DNA from: Archangium lansingense
GTDB taxonomy: Bacteria; Myxococcota; Myxococcia; Myxococcales; Myxococcaceae
DNA: 64,000 nt
Reading direction: 5' to 3'
Assembly: GCF_026626635.1 (NCBI RefSeq)
Contig: NZ_JAPNKA010000001.1
Span: forward strand, 5,952,001-6,016,000
Part shown: piece after piece, positions 1 to 9,005 of the stretch
Numbering within the stretch: position 1 is the first letter of the stretch
How the letters are laid out: each line of letters begins with the position of its first letter
The notes under the pieces: generated by a model
What the model saw: only the letters and a program-made list of their open reading frames with translations
What the model was told of the DNA's origin: nothing
The model's database searches: none
Made by a program: the position numbers and the translations under genes

Positions 1-1892
1 AGCCGGCGAGCGTGGACATTCCCGGCAAGGGACGAGCGGTGTTCCGTGCACGCCTCGTTGGCTCGCGCGAGGGCTCATGCGTCTTCCACGCGGGGGCTCG
101 CGGGGTGGAGCAGACGAGTGGGGCCCCGGTGGTGGCCTCGCCCGTCAACTCTTCCACGGTGATCGTGCGGTGGTCCTCGGCGCTCACCGCTACGCTCTCG
201 GCGCCCTCCCGCGTCAAACCGGGAAACACCTTCGGTGTAAGCCTGAAGGTCACCAACACCGGGAGCACCGTGGCCCAGGGAGTGACTCCCTCGCTGCCGG
301 AATCGAGCACCAACGTGGCGGAGCTTCTCAGTGGACCGAACTCCGCTCCGTTGGAGCTCGCGGGTGGGGCCAGTACCACCTTCACCTGGAGCTATCGCGC
401 CGCCAAGCCGGGCAAGGCGTCCTTCAGCGCGGAGGCTGGTGGCCGGGACGGAAACACGGGAGCGGTCGTTGTCGCCGGGCCGGTCTCATCGGGTGAGGTC
501 ATCATCGTGCCCGAAGTGGAGCAACTCCTCCCGGATCCCCTCGGAGATGGCTCGCCCTTTGCCCATGTCCTCGGCTACGACGGCCGCGTCTATGTCGGCC
601 CCAACAAGAGTGGCACCGGGGGCGTGAGCGTGGACCTGGACGGGCGCGGAGGCCGCAGCTTCGGATTCTTCCTACTCAAGGACACCGCGGGCAACTTCAG
701 CCAGAACGCCTCCGCGGCGCCCTATCCGTCCATCGGCGCGACGGGCTGCAGGATCAATACGTCCGAGTGCGGCCCGGACAACGAGGATGGTCGCGGCTTC
801 TTCTTCTCCGGCCGGGTGGGGACGCAGGAGTGGCTGGGGCTTGGCGGCGCCAAGAGCGGGGGGAGTCTGGACTACGTCTACCTCGGCCAGGACACCGATG
901 ATCTGAACACGATGTACATGCGGCACCTGGATCTCTCGGTCGTGCTCGGGTCTCAGACGCGGGGCTTCTCCGCGGCCCTCTTCTTCCAGGATCGCCTCTA
1001 CCTCGGCTTTCCAGACACTGGAGGCAGCCGGCCCTACCTCCTCGTCGTCAAACGGCTCCCCATGGTGGATCCCGGCTACAACGCCTCCTCGGGGATGGAT
1101 GTGGAGAACCTGACGGCCGACGAGATGCCCGGCATCAGCGTGGGCGGCTCACCGAGGAACACCGCCCCCATGCAGATGATCGACACCATGGCCGGGTTCA
1201 ATGCTCGTCTCTACCTGGCCAACAATGGCGGGTGCGTCCGCTCGACGACGCCCACGCCGCGCTCCTACGGCTTGTTCCCGGGGGATTGGGCCTCCTGCAC
1301 GCCTTCACTTCCGGCGTGGAACTCGCGCACCGGCAGGACGACCACCAAGACGGCGGACCTCGAGCCGGCGGACAAGGCCGTGCCGCAGCTGGCCGTGTTT
1401 CAGGGGCGGCTCTACCTCGCGCGCAACACCACGAGCAGGGCGGGGGTGAGAGGGCCGCAGCTCTTCGTGTGCAACCCGGACAAGACGGGCTCCACCGGGG
1501 ACTGCGATCCGGGGGACTGGTCCCTCGTGGCCCCCAACTCCACGGGGGACACGCAGTTCACCCAGTTCAACGACCCGGACAACGTCTCGCTCTCGCTCCT
1601 GGTGGTCACCGCCAATGGCCTCTACCTAGGCTTCGACAATGCATCGCGGGGCGTGGTGCTGCTGCGCGCCTCCACGCCTGCCCCCCTCAACCGGAGCGAC
1701 TTCACGGGACTGGCGGGATGCTCCGCTGCGCAGTTCCCCGCCGGGTGCGCGGGTCTGGGCGGCAATGGGCTGGGCGCGGGCGCCACGCGCATCTTCGATG
1801 GCAAGGCGCTCGGTGTCAGCGGCAGCGAGTCCGTCTACCTCACCGCCGGCAATGGCACTGGGCCGGCGGGGCTCTTCCGGCTGATGGACTGA
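1..1892 (+). CDS. Exported CARDB/propeller-like protein, 5' end missing
   Basis: The reading frame is open from base 3, and a GTG at 12 is only an internal candidate, so the real start probably lies left of the window. The first ~150 visible residues include an Ig-like CARDB/DUF11-type domain (VTNTGSTVAQGVTPSL, then SWSY-like strands) typical of cell-surface proteins. The remaining ~470 residues are rich in Gly, Asp and Asn and carry repeated blade-like strands (RLYLGFPDTG, RLYLANNGG, RLYLARNTT, GLYLGFDNA), which suggests a beta-propeller. Paired cysteines fit an exported protein. No catalytic motif is visible. The stop lies 6 bases before the convergent kinase gene. Function unknown; the surface or secreted location is an inference. 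Confidence 0.75.
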   Translation, partial: PASVDIPGKGRAVFRARLVGSREGSCVFHAGARGVEQTSGAPVVASPVNSSTVIVRWSSALTATLSAPSRVKPGNTFGVSLKVTNTGSTVAQGVTPSLPESSTNVAELLSGPNSAPLELAGGASTTFTWSYRAAKPGKASFSAEAGGRDGNTGAVVVAGPVSSGEVIIVPEVEQLLPDPLGDGSPFAHVLGYDGRVYVGPNKSGTGGVSVDLDGRGGRSFGFFLLKDTAGNFSQNASAAPYPSIGATGCRINTSECGPDNEDGRGFFFSGRVGTQEWLGLGGAKSGGSLDYVYLGQDTDDLNTMYMRHLDLSVVLGSQTRGFSAALFFQDRLYLGFPDTGGSRPYLLVVKRLPMVDPGYNASSGMDVENLTADEMPGISVGGSPRNTAPMQMIDTMAGFNARLYLANNGGCVRSTTPTPRSYGLFPGDWASCTPSLPAWNSRTGRTTTKTADLEPADKAVPQLAVFQGRLYLARNTTSRAGVRGPQLFVCNPDKTGSTGDCDPGDWSLVAPNSTGDTQFTQFNDPDNVSLSLLVVTANGLYLGFDNASRGVVLLRASTPAPLNRSDFTGLAGCSAAQFPAGCAGLGGNGLGAGATRIFDGKALGVSGSESVYLTAGNGTGPAGLFRLMD

Positions 1893-1898
1893 GCCGCC

Positions 1899-3122
1899 TC
1901 ACGGCGCCGCGGCGCTCGTGGTCTCCAGGGGCATCGCGGCGCGGGAGGCGCGCACGTGCGGGGGCAGGGAGAGGCGGAACGTGGTGCCCTCGCCCACGCG
2001 GCTGTCCACGGTGATGCTCCCGTCGAATGCCTCAACGATGGATTTGCAGATGAAGAGGCCCAGCCCCGTGCCCTCGCCCGAGGGCTTGGTGGTGAAGAAG
2101 GGCTCGAAGAGGTGCGCCATGTTCTCGGCGGGGATGCCCAGGCCGGTGTCCCCCACCTCGGCGCAGGCCTCTCCATTGGGGCCCGTCCACAGCCGGACGC
2201 GGATCTCATGATCGCAGCCATCGTCGGGGATGGCCTGGGCCGCGTTGACCACCAGGTTGAGGAACACCTGGGCCAGACGTGCCTCGTTGGCCCGCACCAG
2301 CGGCGCGTCCTGGTAGTCGCGCACGACGCGGGCGCGGTAGCGGATGTGCACCAGCGCCATCTTCAGGGCCGCGTCGAGCACCTCGCGCAGGTCCACCAGC
2401 ATGCTCGAGTCGTCCGGGTTGCGAGCAAAGGCCTTCACATCTCGCGCGATGTCGCGCACGCGCTCGGCGCCGTCGCGGATGTCGCGCAGGGTGCTCTCCA
2501 CCGCCTTCATGCGCGCGGCCAGCGCGGTCAGCTCCGGACCCGAGCCCTCGCGCGCCTGCCGCTGGAGGCCCTCGCGCAGGGAGGGCAGCTCCTCGTCCAG
2601 CCAGTCCAGGTTGGAGAGGATGTAGGCCAGGGGCGTATTCACCTCGTGCACCACGCCTGCGGCCAGCAGGCCGAGCGAGGCCAGGCGATCTGCCTGCACC
2701 AGCATGGCCTGCATGCGCTCGTGCTCCTGGCGCAGCCGGTATTGCTCCAGGGCCAGCTTGAGGCGGTGCTCCAGTGCATCCACCTCGAAGGGCTTGAGCA
2801 GGTAGTCAAAGGCTCCCAGGCGCAGGGCTTCGATGGCGCTGTCCACGTTGCCGTAGGCCGTGACGATGAGGGCGTTGCAGCCGGGCTGTACCGAGCGCAG
2901 CCACTTGAGGAACTCCAGGCCGTTCTCGCCCGGCAGGTTCTTGTCGATGAGCGCGCAGGCGAAGGTGTGCTTCGCTGCGAGCTGGCGCGCGGTGGCGGCG
3001 TCTGGAGCCAGGACGGGCACGGCGCCGGTGCGCTGCACAATGAAGGAGAGGATGGTGCGCAGCGACGGCTCATCGTCCACGATCAGCACGGACTCGGGAG
3101 CGGGATTGGCACTCGTTCGCAT
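1899..3122 (-). CDS. Hybrid response regulator/histidine kinase (receiver first)
   Basis: A 407-residue cytoplasmic signalling protein. An N-terminal receiver domain (about 10-125) has the acidic pair DDE, phosphoacceptor D60 (ALIDKNLPG), a T/A switch (VTAYG) and K110 (LLKPF). It is followed by a HisKA helix with H159 in the H-box GVVHEVNTPL, then a HATPase domain with N291 (NLVVNAAQAI), DTGLGI at 323-328 and GTGLGL at 349-354. There is no transmembrane or PAS sensor, so input probably comes through phosphorylation of the receiver by another kinase, with output to an unlinked regulator. This receiver-kinase order is common in myxobacteria. ATG at 3122 was chosen because the receiver begins 10 residues later. 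No cognate regulator is adjacent. Confidence 0.9.
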   Translation of the reverse strand: MRTSANPAPESVLIVDDEPSLRTILSFIVQRTGAVPVLAPDAATARQLAAKHTFACALIDKNLPGENGLEFLKWLRSVQPGCNALIVTAYGNVDSAIEALRLGAFDYLLKPFEVDALEHRLKLALEQYRLRQEHERMQAMLVQADRLASLGLLAAGVVHEVNTPLAYILSNLDWLDEELPSLREGLQRQAREGSGPELTALAARMKAVESTLRDIRDGAERVRDIARDVKAFARNPDDSSMLVDLREVLDAALKMALVHIRYRARVVRDYQDAPLVRANEARLAQVFLNLVVNAAQAIPDDGCDHEIRVRLWTGPNGEACAEVGDTGLGIPAENMAHLFEPFFTTKPSGEGTGLGLFICKSIVEAFDGSITVDSRVGEGTTFRLSLPPHVRASRAAMPLETTSAAAP

Positions 3123-3123
3123 T

Positions 3124-3136
3124 GGTGTCTGACACC
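3124..3136. promoter_or_regulatory. Perfect inverted repeat overlapping the kinase leader
   Basis: GGTGTCTGACACC is a perfect 6-1-6 inverted repeat whose edge lies one base upstream of the kinase ATG (minus strand). It covers the position where a ribosome binding site would sit, and no clear Shine-Dalgarno is otherwise present. It could be an operator or a translation-blocking hairpin. It could also be part of a dispersed repeat, because this palindrome recurs in many genomes. Role unproven. Confidence 0.35.
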
Positions 3137-3298
3137 CCCACCCTTTGATCGTTTTTTCAGAGGGTGCGACAAACTGCGATCGACTCCTTGGGAGTGCAAG
3201 GGAGCAAGCTCAATCCAACCTTCACGGCATTTGCGGAAAGGTCGGAAGGGTTGACGAGTGGACAGCGAGGTGGCTTCGAAGGGGAGCGAGTCCTACAG

Positions 3299-6220
3299 CT
3301 ACAACGCGAAGCCCACCAGGTGCAGGTCCCCCAGCCCGTCATCGAAGCGCCGGGCGTATTGGTAGAAGAGGGAGAAGGGGACGGCCTGCCCGAAAGTGGT
3401 GCGCAGGAAGACCGCGCCGCCCACGGCCCGGTGGTTGTCCCTCAAGTCGGTGCGGGCAAAGGAGCCAAAGGCCTCCAGCTCCACCTGGCTGATGAAGAAG
3501 GAGGGGCCCAGCCAGAAGAAGGACGTCCAGCCGTAGTCGATGATGATGCGGTAGCGGTAACGCGCCATGGCGATCATGACGCTGGTTGCGCTGAGGGCGA
3601 AGTCCTCGTAGCCGCGCAGGAACTCGGAGAAGGAGGTACCCGGCCGGAGGCGCAGCGGCAGGTCGCGCGTGTCACCGGGGCCCTGCCGGTACATGAGGGC
3701 CGTGCCGGACTGGATGCCGCCCACCTGGAGCAGCCCCTCGGGGGCGTTGGGCAGGACGCGGGCGATGGCGGTGAGCTGGAGGTTGTCGCGCTGGAGCAGG
3801 GGAAGGCCCGGCACATAGGCGGTCACCTCGGCGCGCACGTCCGCGAAGGGGTTGGCGTTGTCGAAGGCGAGCGGGTACACGCCGGCGCCCAGTGACAGGC
3901 CCAGTCCCCGCTGCGTGCCACCATAGGAGGTGCTCTCCCCGGCGAAGTAGGAGATGGCGGCCTCGGGTCCGAGGATCGACGTGCGCACGGCGGGGTCCGT
4001 GGAGGTGGCGTAGTAGTCCCGGCGCAGCGCCAGCAGGCTGAGGCTCACGGGCGTGGTCCAGAAGGTGCGGGACGTGGACAGCGAGGCCTGTAGATCCCTC
4101 TGGCCTTCCTGGACGATGCGCGCCACGGTCAGCCCCGTGTACCAGGGCGCCGTCAGGGCGGTGGCGTAGCTGAAGGAGACGCTGACATCTCTCAGCTTCG
4201 AGTTGCCCTCGGCCAGCAAGGCGTACTGGTGGAAGCCCAACCTGTCCTGCCCAGCGAGGGCCACGCCGCCGTAGAAGACGGGCCTGGTTGCGTCATCCTC
4301 ATCGGGGAGCGCGTAGAAGTAGGGGGCGCGAAGCTCCGGCAGGAAGAAGTGCTCCAGCGGCGAGTAGGGCTCGTCGGAGAGGATGTCCAGCTCGTGCCCT
4401 TGGTACGGGGCCGACGCCTTCGAGGTGGCCTCGGCCGGCGCGGGAGTGGGGGAGGGCGCCTGGGCGATGGCCTCGGAGGGCGCCACCGGGGCGATGGGAG
4501 CGCGGTCCAGCGAGAAGTCGAAGTGATCGCGGTTGAGGAAGACCACTTCCGAGTTCCCGGCCGGGGCCACGTCCATGACGAGGTGCGGCGCATCGGTGAT
4601 GCGTACCGGCTCACCGCCGGCCACCTCGAGGACATGGGCCTGCCACCGGCCCTCATGCACGCGCTGGAAGACGATCCGGCCCGCATCCAGCCAGCGGGGG
4701 GCGTAGTTGAAGTGCGTATCATCCGTGAGCGTGCGCACGGTGCCATCGGCCTCGAGCAGCGCGAGGTTCCATCCCTGCTCCGTCATCCGGGGGAAGACGA
4801 CGCGCCCGTCCGCTGCCACCGAGGGGGGTCCGAGGGAAGAGTGCCCCTCGAAGCGCGTGAGCGGTGTGCTCTCTCCGGTGGCGAGCTCCAATCGGTGGAG
4901 GTTGGCAGTGTCGCTCTCGACGTGGACGAAGACGTAAGCGCTGCCATCAGGGGTGACGCTGCCGCCCATGCCCTTGATGCCCTCCCAGGTCTTCACCACC
5001 TCGCCGGTGCGCGCGTCCACCTGCCACACCCGCGAGAGGTAGCTGCCCAGCGAGTCGATGTCCGCGGCCACGAGGAAGAGGGAGGCACCGTCGGAGGTGA
5101 AGGACAGGCCGCTCATGAGGGTGGGGAAGGTGGCGATCCACCGGCGCCCGGGGAGGAACTGGGTGAGAGAGCGGCTGAAGCGCACGGAGCCGTCATGCTC
5201 GCGCACGGTGAGGTGGGCGACCTGATCTCGGCCCGCGTCCACGGTAGCGGTGGCGCCGTCCGGCGAGGCGGCGAGCCGGGCGAAGTAGCCCACCTTCGGG
5301 GCGAGCACTTGCTGGGAGGCGGGGCGCTCGCGCCGCTGCGTCTTCTGGGCGAGTGCCCAGGTGAACTCATCGAAGAGCTCGCCGAGGTCGCGGCCGTACA
5401 CGCTGTCGAAGCGCAGCGTCAGCGCGAGCGGGGGGACGAGCGTCTCTCCCTGCTTCTCCACCAGCTGCCACAGCCGCTCCTCACCGTAGCGCTCCGCGAG
5501 CCACGCCACGAAGTAGCTGCCGGTGAGGTAGTTGCCGCCGAGCGGATCCATCCGCCGGTGCTCCGGGGAGAGGTAGCCGGGATTCAGGTTGCCGCCGAGC
5601 GCCTGGGAAGCGGCCTCGAAGTAGCCGCGCCACAAGGGGCTGTGGGGGCGGCCCTGGGACTTGCCCAGCCGTCCCTCGTAATAGGTGGCGAGCCCCTCGA
5701 GGAACCAGGACTCCGTCATGGTGTTGGGCTGGAAGAGGCCGCCGGTGATGGTGTTGAGCAGCCACCAGATGCCGTGCGTCTGCTCGAGCTGCACGTAGTG
5801 CACGGACTCGTGGCAGCCCACTTCGCCCAGCTCCGAGGGGCCGAAGCCCATCAGGTTGAAGAGCTCCAGCGACATGTGCGCTGGCATCACCATCTGCTGG
5901 GGGATGCTGGTGTAGTCCGGGCTGACGTACGCGTTATTGAAGTCCGCGCCCGTCAGGTAGACGAGCACCCGCTCCTGGTGGCCGGGCTTCCGGGGAAGGC
6001 TGCGCAGGCGCTCGACACAGTCCTCCAGGCGAGCGGCGATGCGCAGGGCCGCTGGCCGCAGCTGGGCCGGGTAGTAGAGCTCCAGCGTGCGCGTGGAGAG
6101 CTTGCGCATGTCCGACCGGGCGTACTCCGCCTGGACGTTCTGGGAGAAACGGGGTGTGACGAATGCACACCCGGCGAGGGAGAGGAGGAGCAGCAGGAGG
6201 GGGGGGAGGCGGCAGGGCAT
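3299..6220 (-). CDS. HExxH lipoprotein with beta-propeller and barrel-like C-terminus
   Basis: A 973-residue exported protein. The N-terminus is a lipoprotein signal peptide (Leu-rich core, then LAGC). Next comes a metallopeptidase-like region with HESVH as the HExxH site and, about 45 residues later, WFLEGLATYYEGR, matching the third-ligand Glu of gluzincin/peptidase-MA families. Residues ~300-610 carry TolB-like propeller blades (SPDGA, TPDGSAY). A Pro/Ala-rich linker follows. The last ~340 residues alternate hydrophobic and polar positions, with GYEDF and repeated aromatic strands resembling an outer-membrane beta-barrel of the bacterial surface antigen type. The likely site is the outer membrane, acting on proteins or peptidoglycan peptides; substrate unknown. 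It is convergent with the kinase gene region and divergent from the next gene. Confidence 0.8.
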   Translation of the reverse strand: MPCRLPPLLLLLLSLAGCAFVTPRFSQNVQAEYARSDMRKLSTRTLELYYPAQLRPAALRIAARLEDCVERLRSLPRKPGHQERVLVYLTGADFNNAYVSPDYTSIPQQMVMPAHMSLELFNLMGFGPSELGEVGCHESVHYVQLEQTHGIWWLLNTITGGLFQPNTMTESWFLEGLATYYEGRLGKSQGRPHSPLWRGYFEAASQALGGNLNPGYLSPEHRRMDPLGGNYLTGSYFVAWLAERYGEERLWQLVEKQGETLVPPLALTLRFDSVYGRDLGELFDEFTWALAQKTQRRERPASQQVLAPKVGYFARLAASPDGATATVDAGRDQVAHLTVREHDGSVRFSRSLTQFLPGRRWIATFPTLMSGLSFTSDGASLFLVAADIDSLGSYLSRVWQVDARTGEVVKTWEGIKGMGGSVTPDGSAYVFVHVESDTANLHRLELATGESTPLTRFEGHSSLGPPSVAADGRVVFPRMTEQGWNLALLEADGTVRTLTDDTHFNYAPRWLDAGRIVFQRVHEGRWQAHVLEVAGGEPVRITDAPHLVMDVAPAGNSEVVFLNRDHFDFSLDRAPIAPVAPSEAIAQAPSPTPAPAEATSKASAPYQGHELDILSDEPYSPLEHFFLPELRAPYFYALPDEDDATRPVFYGGVALAGQDRLGFHQYALLAEGNSKLRDVSVSFSYATALTAPWYTGLTVARIVQEGQRDLQASLSTSRTFWTTPVSLSLLALRRDYYATSTDPAVRTSILGPEAAISYFAGESTSYGGTQRGLGLSLGAGVYPLAFDNANPFADVRAEVTAYVPGLPLLQRDNLQLTAIARVLPNAPEGLLQVGGIQSGTALMYRQGPGDTRDLPLRLRPGTSFSEFLRGYEDFALSATSVMIAMARYRYRIIIDYGWTSFFWLGPSFFISQVELEAFGSFARTDLRDNHRAVGGAVFLRTTFGQAVPFSLFYQYARRFDDGLGDLHLVGFAL

Positions 6221-6289
6221 GCGCCCCCCATCCTAGGTGCGGCGACAAATCGTGGCGATGAACTTGGTTTTCGCGATAAGGAGCCGTCC

Positions 6290-7573
6290 ATGGCCTTTCC
6301 TGCCCCTCCCCATGTCCAATCCGCCCAGGCCCAGGTCGCCGCGGCCCTCCAGCAGGTCGAGGGCAAGCCGGTGGATCTCCTCACGGTCTCCTGGACGGAA
6401 GTGGAGACGTCCATCCCCAAGCTGCTCGGCGGTGCCTTCCAGCCGAACGATCCGAACCACCAGGGCCTGGCCTTGGGTCTTGCCGGTGCGCTCGCCGAGC
6501 GCCTGGGCAAGGAGCACAACGCGTTCTGGTTCGTGAACCGGGACTCTCCTGAGGGGGCCTCGCTGGGCTTCCCCGAGGTGCCGATCGTGCTCTCGCCGTT
6601 TGGCGAGGTGATGAACGCGCTGGTGGCGGGCAAGCTGTCGCGGCTGGACGAGGTGGCCGCGGGCATTCGCCGCACGCTGGGCGAGGCGCGCTTTGGCGCC
6701 GCCGGCAATCGGCCGAAGCTGGGCCCCGCGGACTACCAGCGCATGGTGGATCCGGGCTTCATGCAGTTCCTGGTGGTGGATCCGGCCAAGGCGCAGAAGA
6801 CGCTCGACACGAAGCCGGACGCGCTGGCGCGGGACATCCGTGAGGCGATCGGCCGCGCCACGAAGCTGCCGCCCGAGGTGCGCAAGCAGTTCGAGGGTCA
6901 GGTCGTCGCCGTCCTCCAGCAGATGGATGCGACCAAGTCGCTGGCGGAGCAGGTGGAGCTGGCCCCGCGCATCGCGGAGCTGATGATCCACCTGTTCGCC
7001 ACGCAGGGGAACACCGGCGCGGCGCAGAACGAGTTCTGGGGCCAGCTGATCCTCCCGCTGGTCTTCATCGGCGCGCCGCAGAGCTTCCCGCCGGTGGACG
7101 AGGAGGAGCTGGAGGCCTTCAACCAGGGCGTGCCGCCGCTGGAGCTGTTCGTGGACGTGGTGCCGCACACGGTGCAGGCGCCGGACGACGGGCTGCTGGG
7201 CGCCTTTGATCGTTCCGAGGTGGGGCTGGTGCACCCGTCCTTCGAGCGCGCGGGAGTGCAGCGCTTCCTGAAGCTGAAGGTGGATCGCCTCAAGCCGCTG
7301 CTGGAGAAGTTCGACGCGAACCAGATGGTGGACGCGGTGCGCCGCTTCACCAAGTACATGGAGGAGAAGGCGGGCAAGGGCGCGCCGCCCAACCCGCAGA
7401 ACGAGGAGATGCTGAAGGCGGCCACGGTGCTGCTGACGGATCTCAAGCGGGCGGTGACCGAGGCCAAGGGCGAGCTGTGCCTGCGGCAGATCACCGAGGC
7501 CGACGCCATGTCCGAGCAGGTGGTGGCGGAGATTCGTCAGGCGCTCAGCGCGCCGCGCATCATCCTGGCCTGA
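6290..7573 (+). CDS. Conserved hypothetical protein
   Basis: A 427-residue soluble protein that I do not recognise. ATG at 6290 is preceded by AAGGAG at an ideal distance, so the longer upstream open frame is not part of the gene. The sequence is helical and charged, with no signal peptide, transmembrane segment or obvious catalytic motif. Regions such as LDEVAAGIRRTLGEARFG and the last 120 residues (KVDRLKPLLEKF onward) look like helical bundles. It is divergent from the HExxH lipoprotein gene with about 70 bases between them, and a hairpin repeat follows its stop. Confidence 0.8.
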   Translation: MAFPAPPHVQSAQAQVAAALQQVEGKPVDLLTVSWTEVETSIPKLLGGAFQPNDPNHQGLALGLAGALAERLGKEHNAFWFVNRDSPEGASLGFPEVPIVLSPFGEVMNALVAGKLSRLDEVAAGIRRTLGEARFGAAGNRPKLGPADYQRMVDPGFMQFLVVDPAKAQKTLDTKPDALARDIREAIGRATKLPPEVRKQFEGQVVAVLQQMDATKSLAEQVELAPRIAELMIHLFATQGNTGAAQNEFWGQLILPLVFIGAPQSFPPVDEEELEAFNQGVPPLELFVDVVPHTVQAPDDGLLGAFDRSEVGLVHPSFERAGVQRFLKLKVDRLKPLLEKFDANQMVDAVRRFTKYMEEKAGKGAPPNPQNEEMLKAATVLLTDLKRAVTEAKGELCLRQITEADAMSEQVVAEIRQALSAPRIILA

Positions 7574-7599
7574 GTCGCCAGCTACTTCCCCTCTAACCA

Positions 7600-7632
7600 C
7601 CCTCTCCCTCTGGGAGAGGGCCGGGGTGAGGG
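7600..7632. repeat. Interspersed hairpin repeat (CCCTCTCCC type), copy 1
   Basis: A perfect 9-base stem (CCCTCTCCC, loop TCT, GGGAGAGGG) is followed by CCGGGGTGAGGG. A near-identical copy lies at 24798-24830. It sits between convergent genes, so it may act as a bidirectional terminator, although there is no long T run. The same element is scattered through many proteobacterial genomes. Confidence 0.7.
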
Positions 7633-7686
7633 TTTTCGAGAAAGGGGCCAGACGGAACCACCCGTCGGCCCCTTTTGCATTTCCAC

Positions 7687-8082
7687 CTACTCCATGCGCT
7701 CGGGCTCGATGATGCCCGCGAACGGCGCCCAGCTGTCCTCCATGGTGGAGTAGTCGTCGGTGAGCTCCTCGTCCTTGGCGATGTCGCGCAGGGCGAGCGT
7801 GAAGTGCCGGGTGGGATCGTTGCCGCAGCTCGGGTTGGGCGAGTGGTTCATGAAGCGCCCGTGGTCGCCGCAGAGCACGAGGGTGCCGCGCTCGCTGTAG
7901 GCGTAGCGCGCGAGGAACTCCTTCATCTTCGGCGGCATCTTCGCCACATCGGCGGGCGTGAAGCGCTGATCGAGCGGCTCATCGAACCCCCAGACGACAG
8001 TTCCCTTGGGGATGGGCTCGCCCGCGAACAGGCCAATGCCGTGAATGTTCGAATGGGAGATGTAGGTCTTCACTCGCATCAT
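7687..8082 (-). CDS. SET-domain protein
   Basis: A 131-residue protein that is essentially a bare SET domain. It shows HGIGLFAGEPIPKGTVV (SET-N), FMNHSPNPSCGN (the NHSxxPN cofactor motif at about 79-86) and DEELTDDY (SET-C). The family transfers methyl groups from S-adenosylmethionine to protein lysines. There is no post-SET Cys cluster, as in other small bacterial SET proteins. Tandem ATGs at 8082 and 8079 follow GGAGAGG; 8082 is used, and 8079 has equally good spacing. The open frame upstream of these codons shows no homology and is rejected. It is downstream of, and co-directional with, the DUF2520 gene. Protein substrate unknown. Confidence 0.85.
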   Translation of the reverse strand: MMRVKTYISHSNIHGIGLFAGEPIPKGTVVWGFDEPLDQRFTPADVAKMPPKMKEFLARYAYSERGTLVLCGDHGRFMNHSPNPSCGNDPTRHFTLALRDIAKDEELTDDYSTMEDSWAPFAGIIEPERME

Positions 8083-8149
8083 GATGCCTCTCCGCCTCGG
8101 ACTTCGTAGGTATCCCTGTGGGACCCCTCTAATCACGGTGGCGCGACGC

Positions 8150-9001
8150 TCAAAGGGGGTCGGAGGCGAGCAGTCTCTCCAGAGTGGCGAGAGCATCGTG
8201 CGGCAGACGGTGTCCCACGAGCCGCAGTCCGCGCCGAGACAGTGGCCGGTAGACAGTGGCAACCTCGGGCGGGAGCGCCGCGAGGTGTGCTGTCACCACG
8301 CCCGCGTCCCCCCGGGCGATGGGGCCGGTGTAGCCCGCCGCCAGTCCCCGAGCCTCCACGCCTCTGAGTGCCGAGCGCGTCAGGGGCAGGAGCGCGGCCA
8401 GGGCGTCCTCCTCGGAGATGCCGGCGGCGCGGAAGGCCTCCACGGCCGCGGAGAGGGCGGCCACTACGCCCCCCGCGCTCAGCACGGCCCCGGCATGGTA
8501 GGCAGCGCGCTGCTTCTCCGGCACCCGCAGGGCACGCAGGCCTACGTCCTTTGCCATCCGCTCCAGCGCTTCGCGCAGCCAGCGAGAGCGGGTGCTGAGG
8601 GCCACTGAGTTTCCGGCCAGCGAGTCGCGCGGATCCGACACCGCCACCAGTGGATGGAAGGATCCGAGCACCTTGCCGCGCGGAGGACCCAGGGCCTCCA
8701 GCGACAGGGCGCCCGCGCAGTGCACCAGGGCGGCACCTCGCGCCAGCCGGGGTTTCAGCTCCTCGGCCACCGCGGGAACGGTCTTGTCCGGCACGCACAG
8801 CAGGCACACCCGGGCCTGGGCCAGGTCTTTCTCGGTGGCGGGCTTCAGCCCCAGCTCGAGCGCACGGCGCCGGCTCTCCTCGGAGCGCGCCAGCACGCGC
8901 ACGGGCCAGCGCTTCGCGGCGAGCGCGAGGGCCAGCGCACCGCCCAACCGGCCCACTCCCACCACCACCACCTTTGGACGGCTGGGGCGCGGGGGGCTCA
9001 C
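8150..9001 (-). CDS. Rossmann-fold DUF2520 oxidoreductase-like protein
   Basis: A 283-residue cytoplasmic protein. The N-terminal NAD(P)-binding Rossmann domain has GVGRLGGAL at about 16-24, and the middle contains CVPDKTVPAVAEEL and the G-x-x-L-V-HCAGAL strand. The C-terminal helical half (from about 150: KQRAAYHAGAVLSAGGV) matches DUF2520, a relative of ketopantoate and pyrroline-5-carboxylate reductase dimerisation domains. Substrate unknown. The GTG start at 9001 is 4 bases past the clp stop, so the two are very likely co-transcribed and translationally coupled. Confidence 0.85.
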   Translation of the reverse strand: MSPPRPSRPKVVVVGVGRLGGALALALAAKRWPVRVLARSEESRRRALELGLKPATEKDLAQARVCLLCVPDKTVPAVAEELKPRLARGAALVHCAGALSLEALGPPRGKVLGSFHPLVAVSDPRDSLAGNSVALSTRSRWLREALERMAKDVGLRALRVPEKQRAAYHAGAVLSAGGVVAALSAAVEAFRAAGISEEDALAALLPLTRSALRGVEARGLAAGYTGPIARGDAGVVTAHLAALPPEVATVYRPLSRRGLRLVGHRLPHDALATLERLLASDPL

Positions 9002-9005
9002 GGGC

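Noticed and set aside
4229..6289. Open frame upstream that would extend the conserved hypothetical at 6290 to 1114 residues
   Set aside because: It is antisense to the HExxH lipoprotein gene, and the ATG at 6290 has an ideal AAGGAG.
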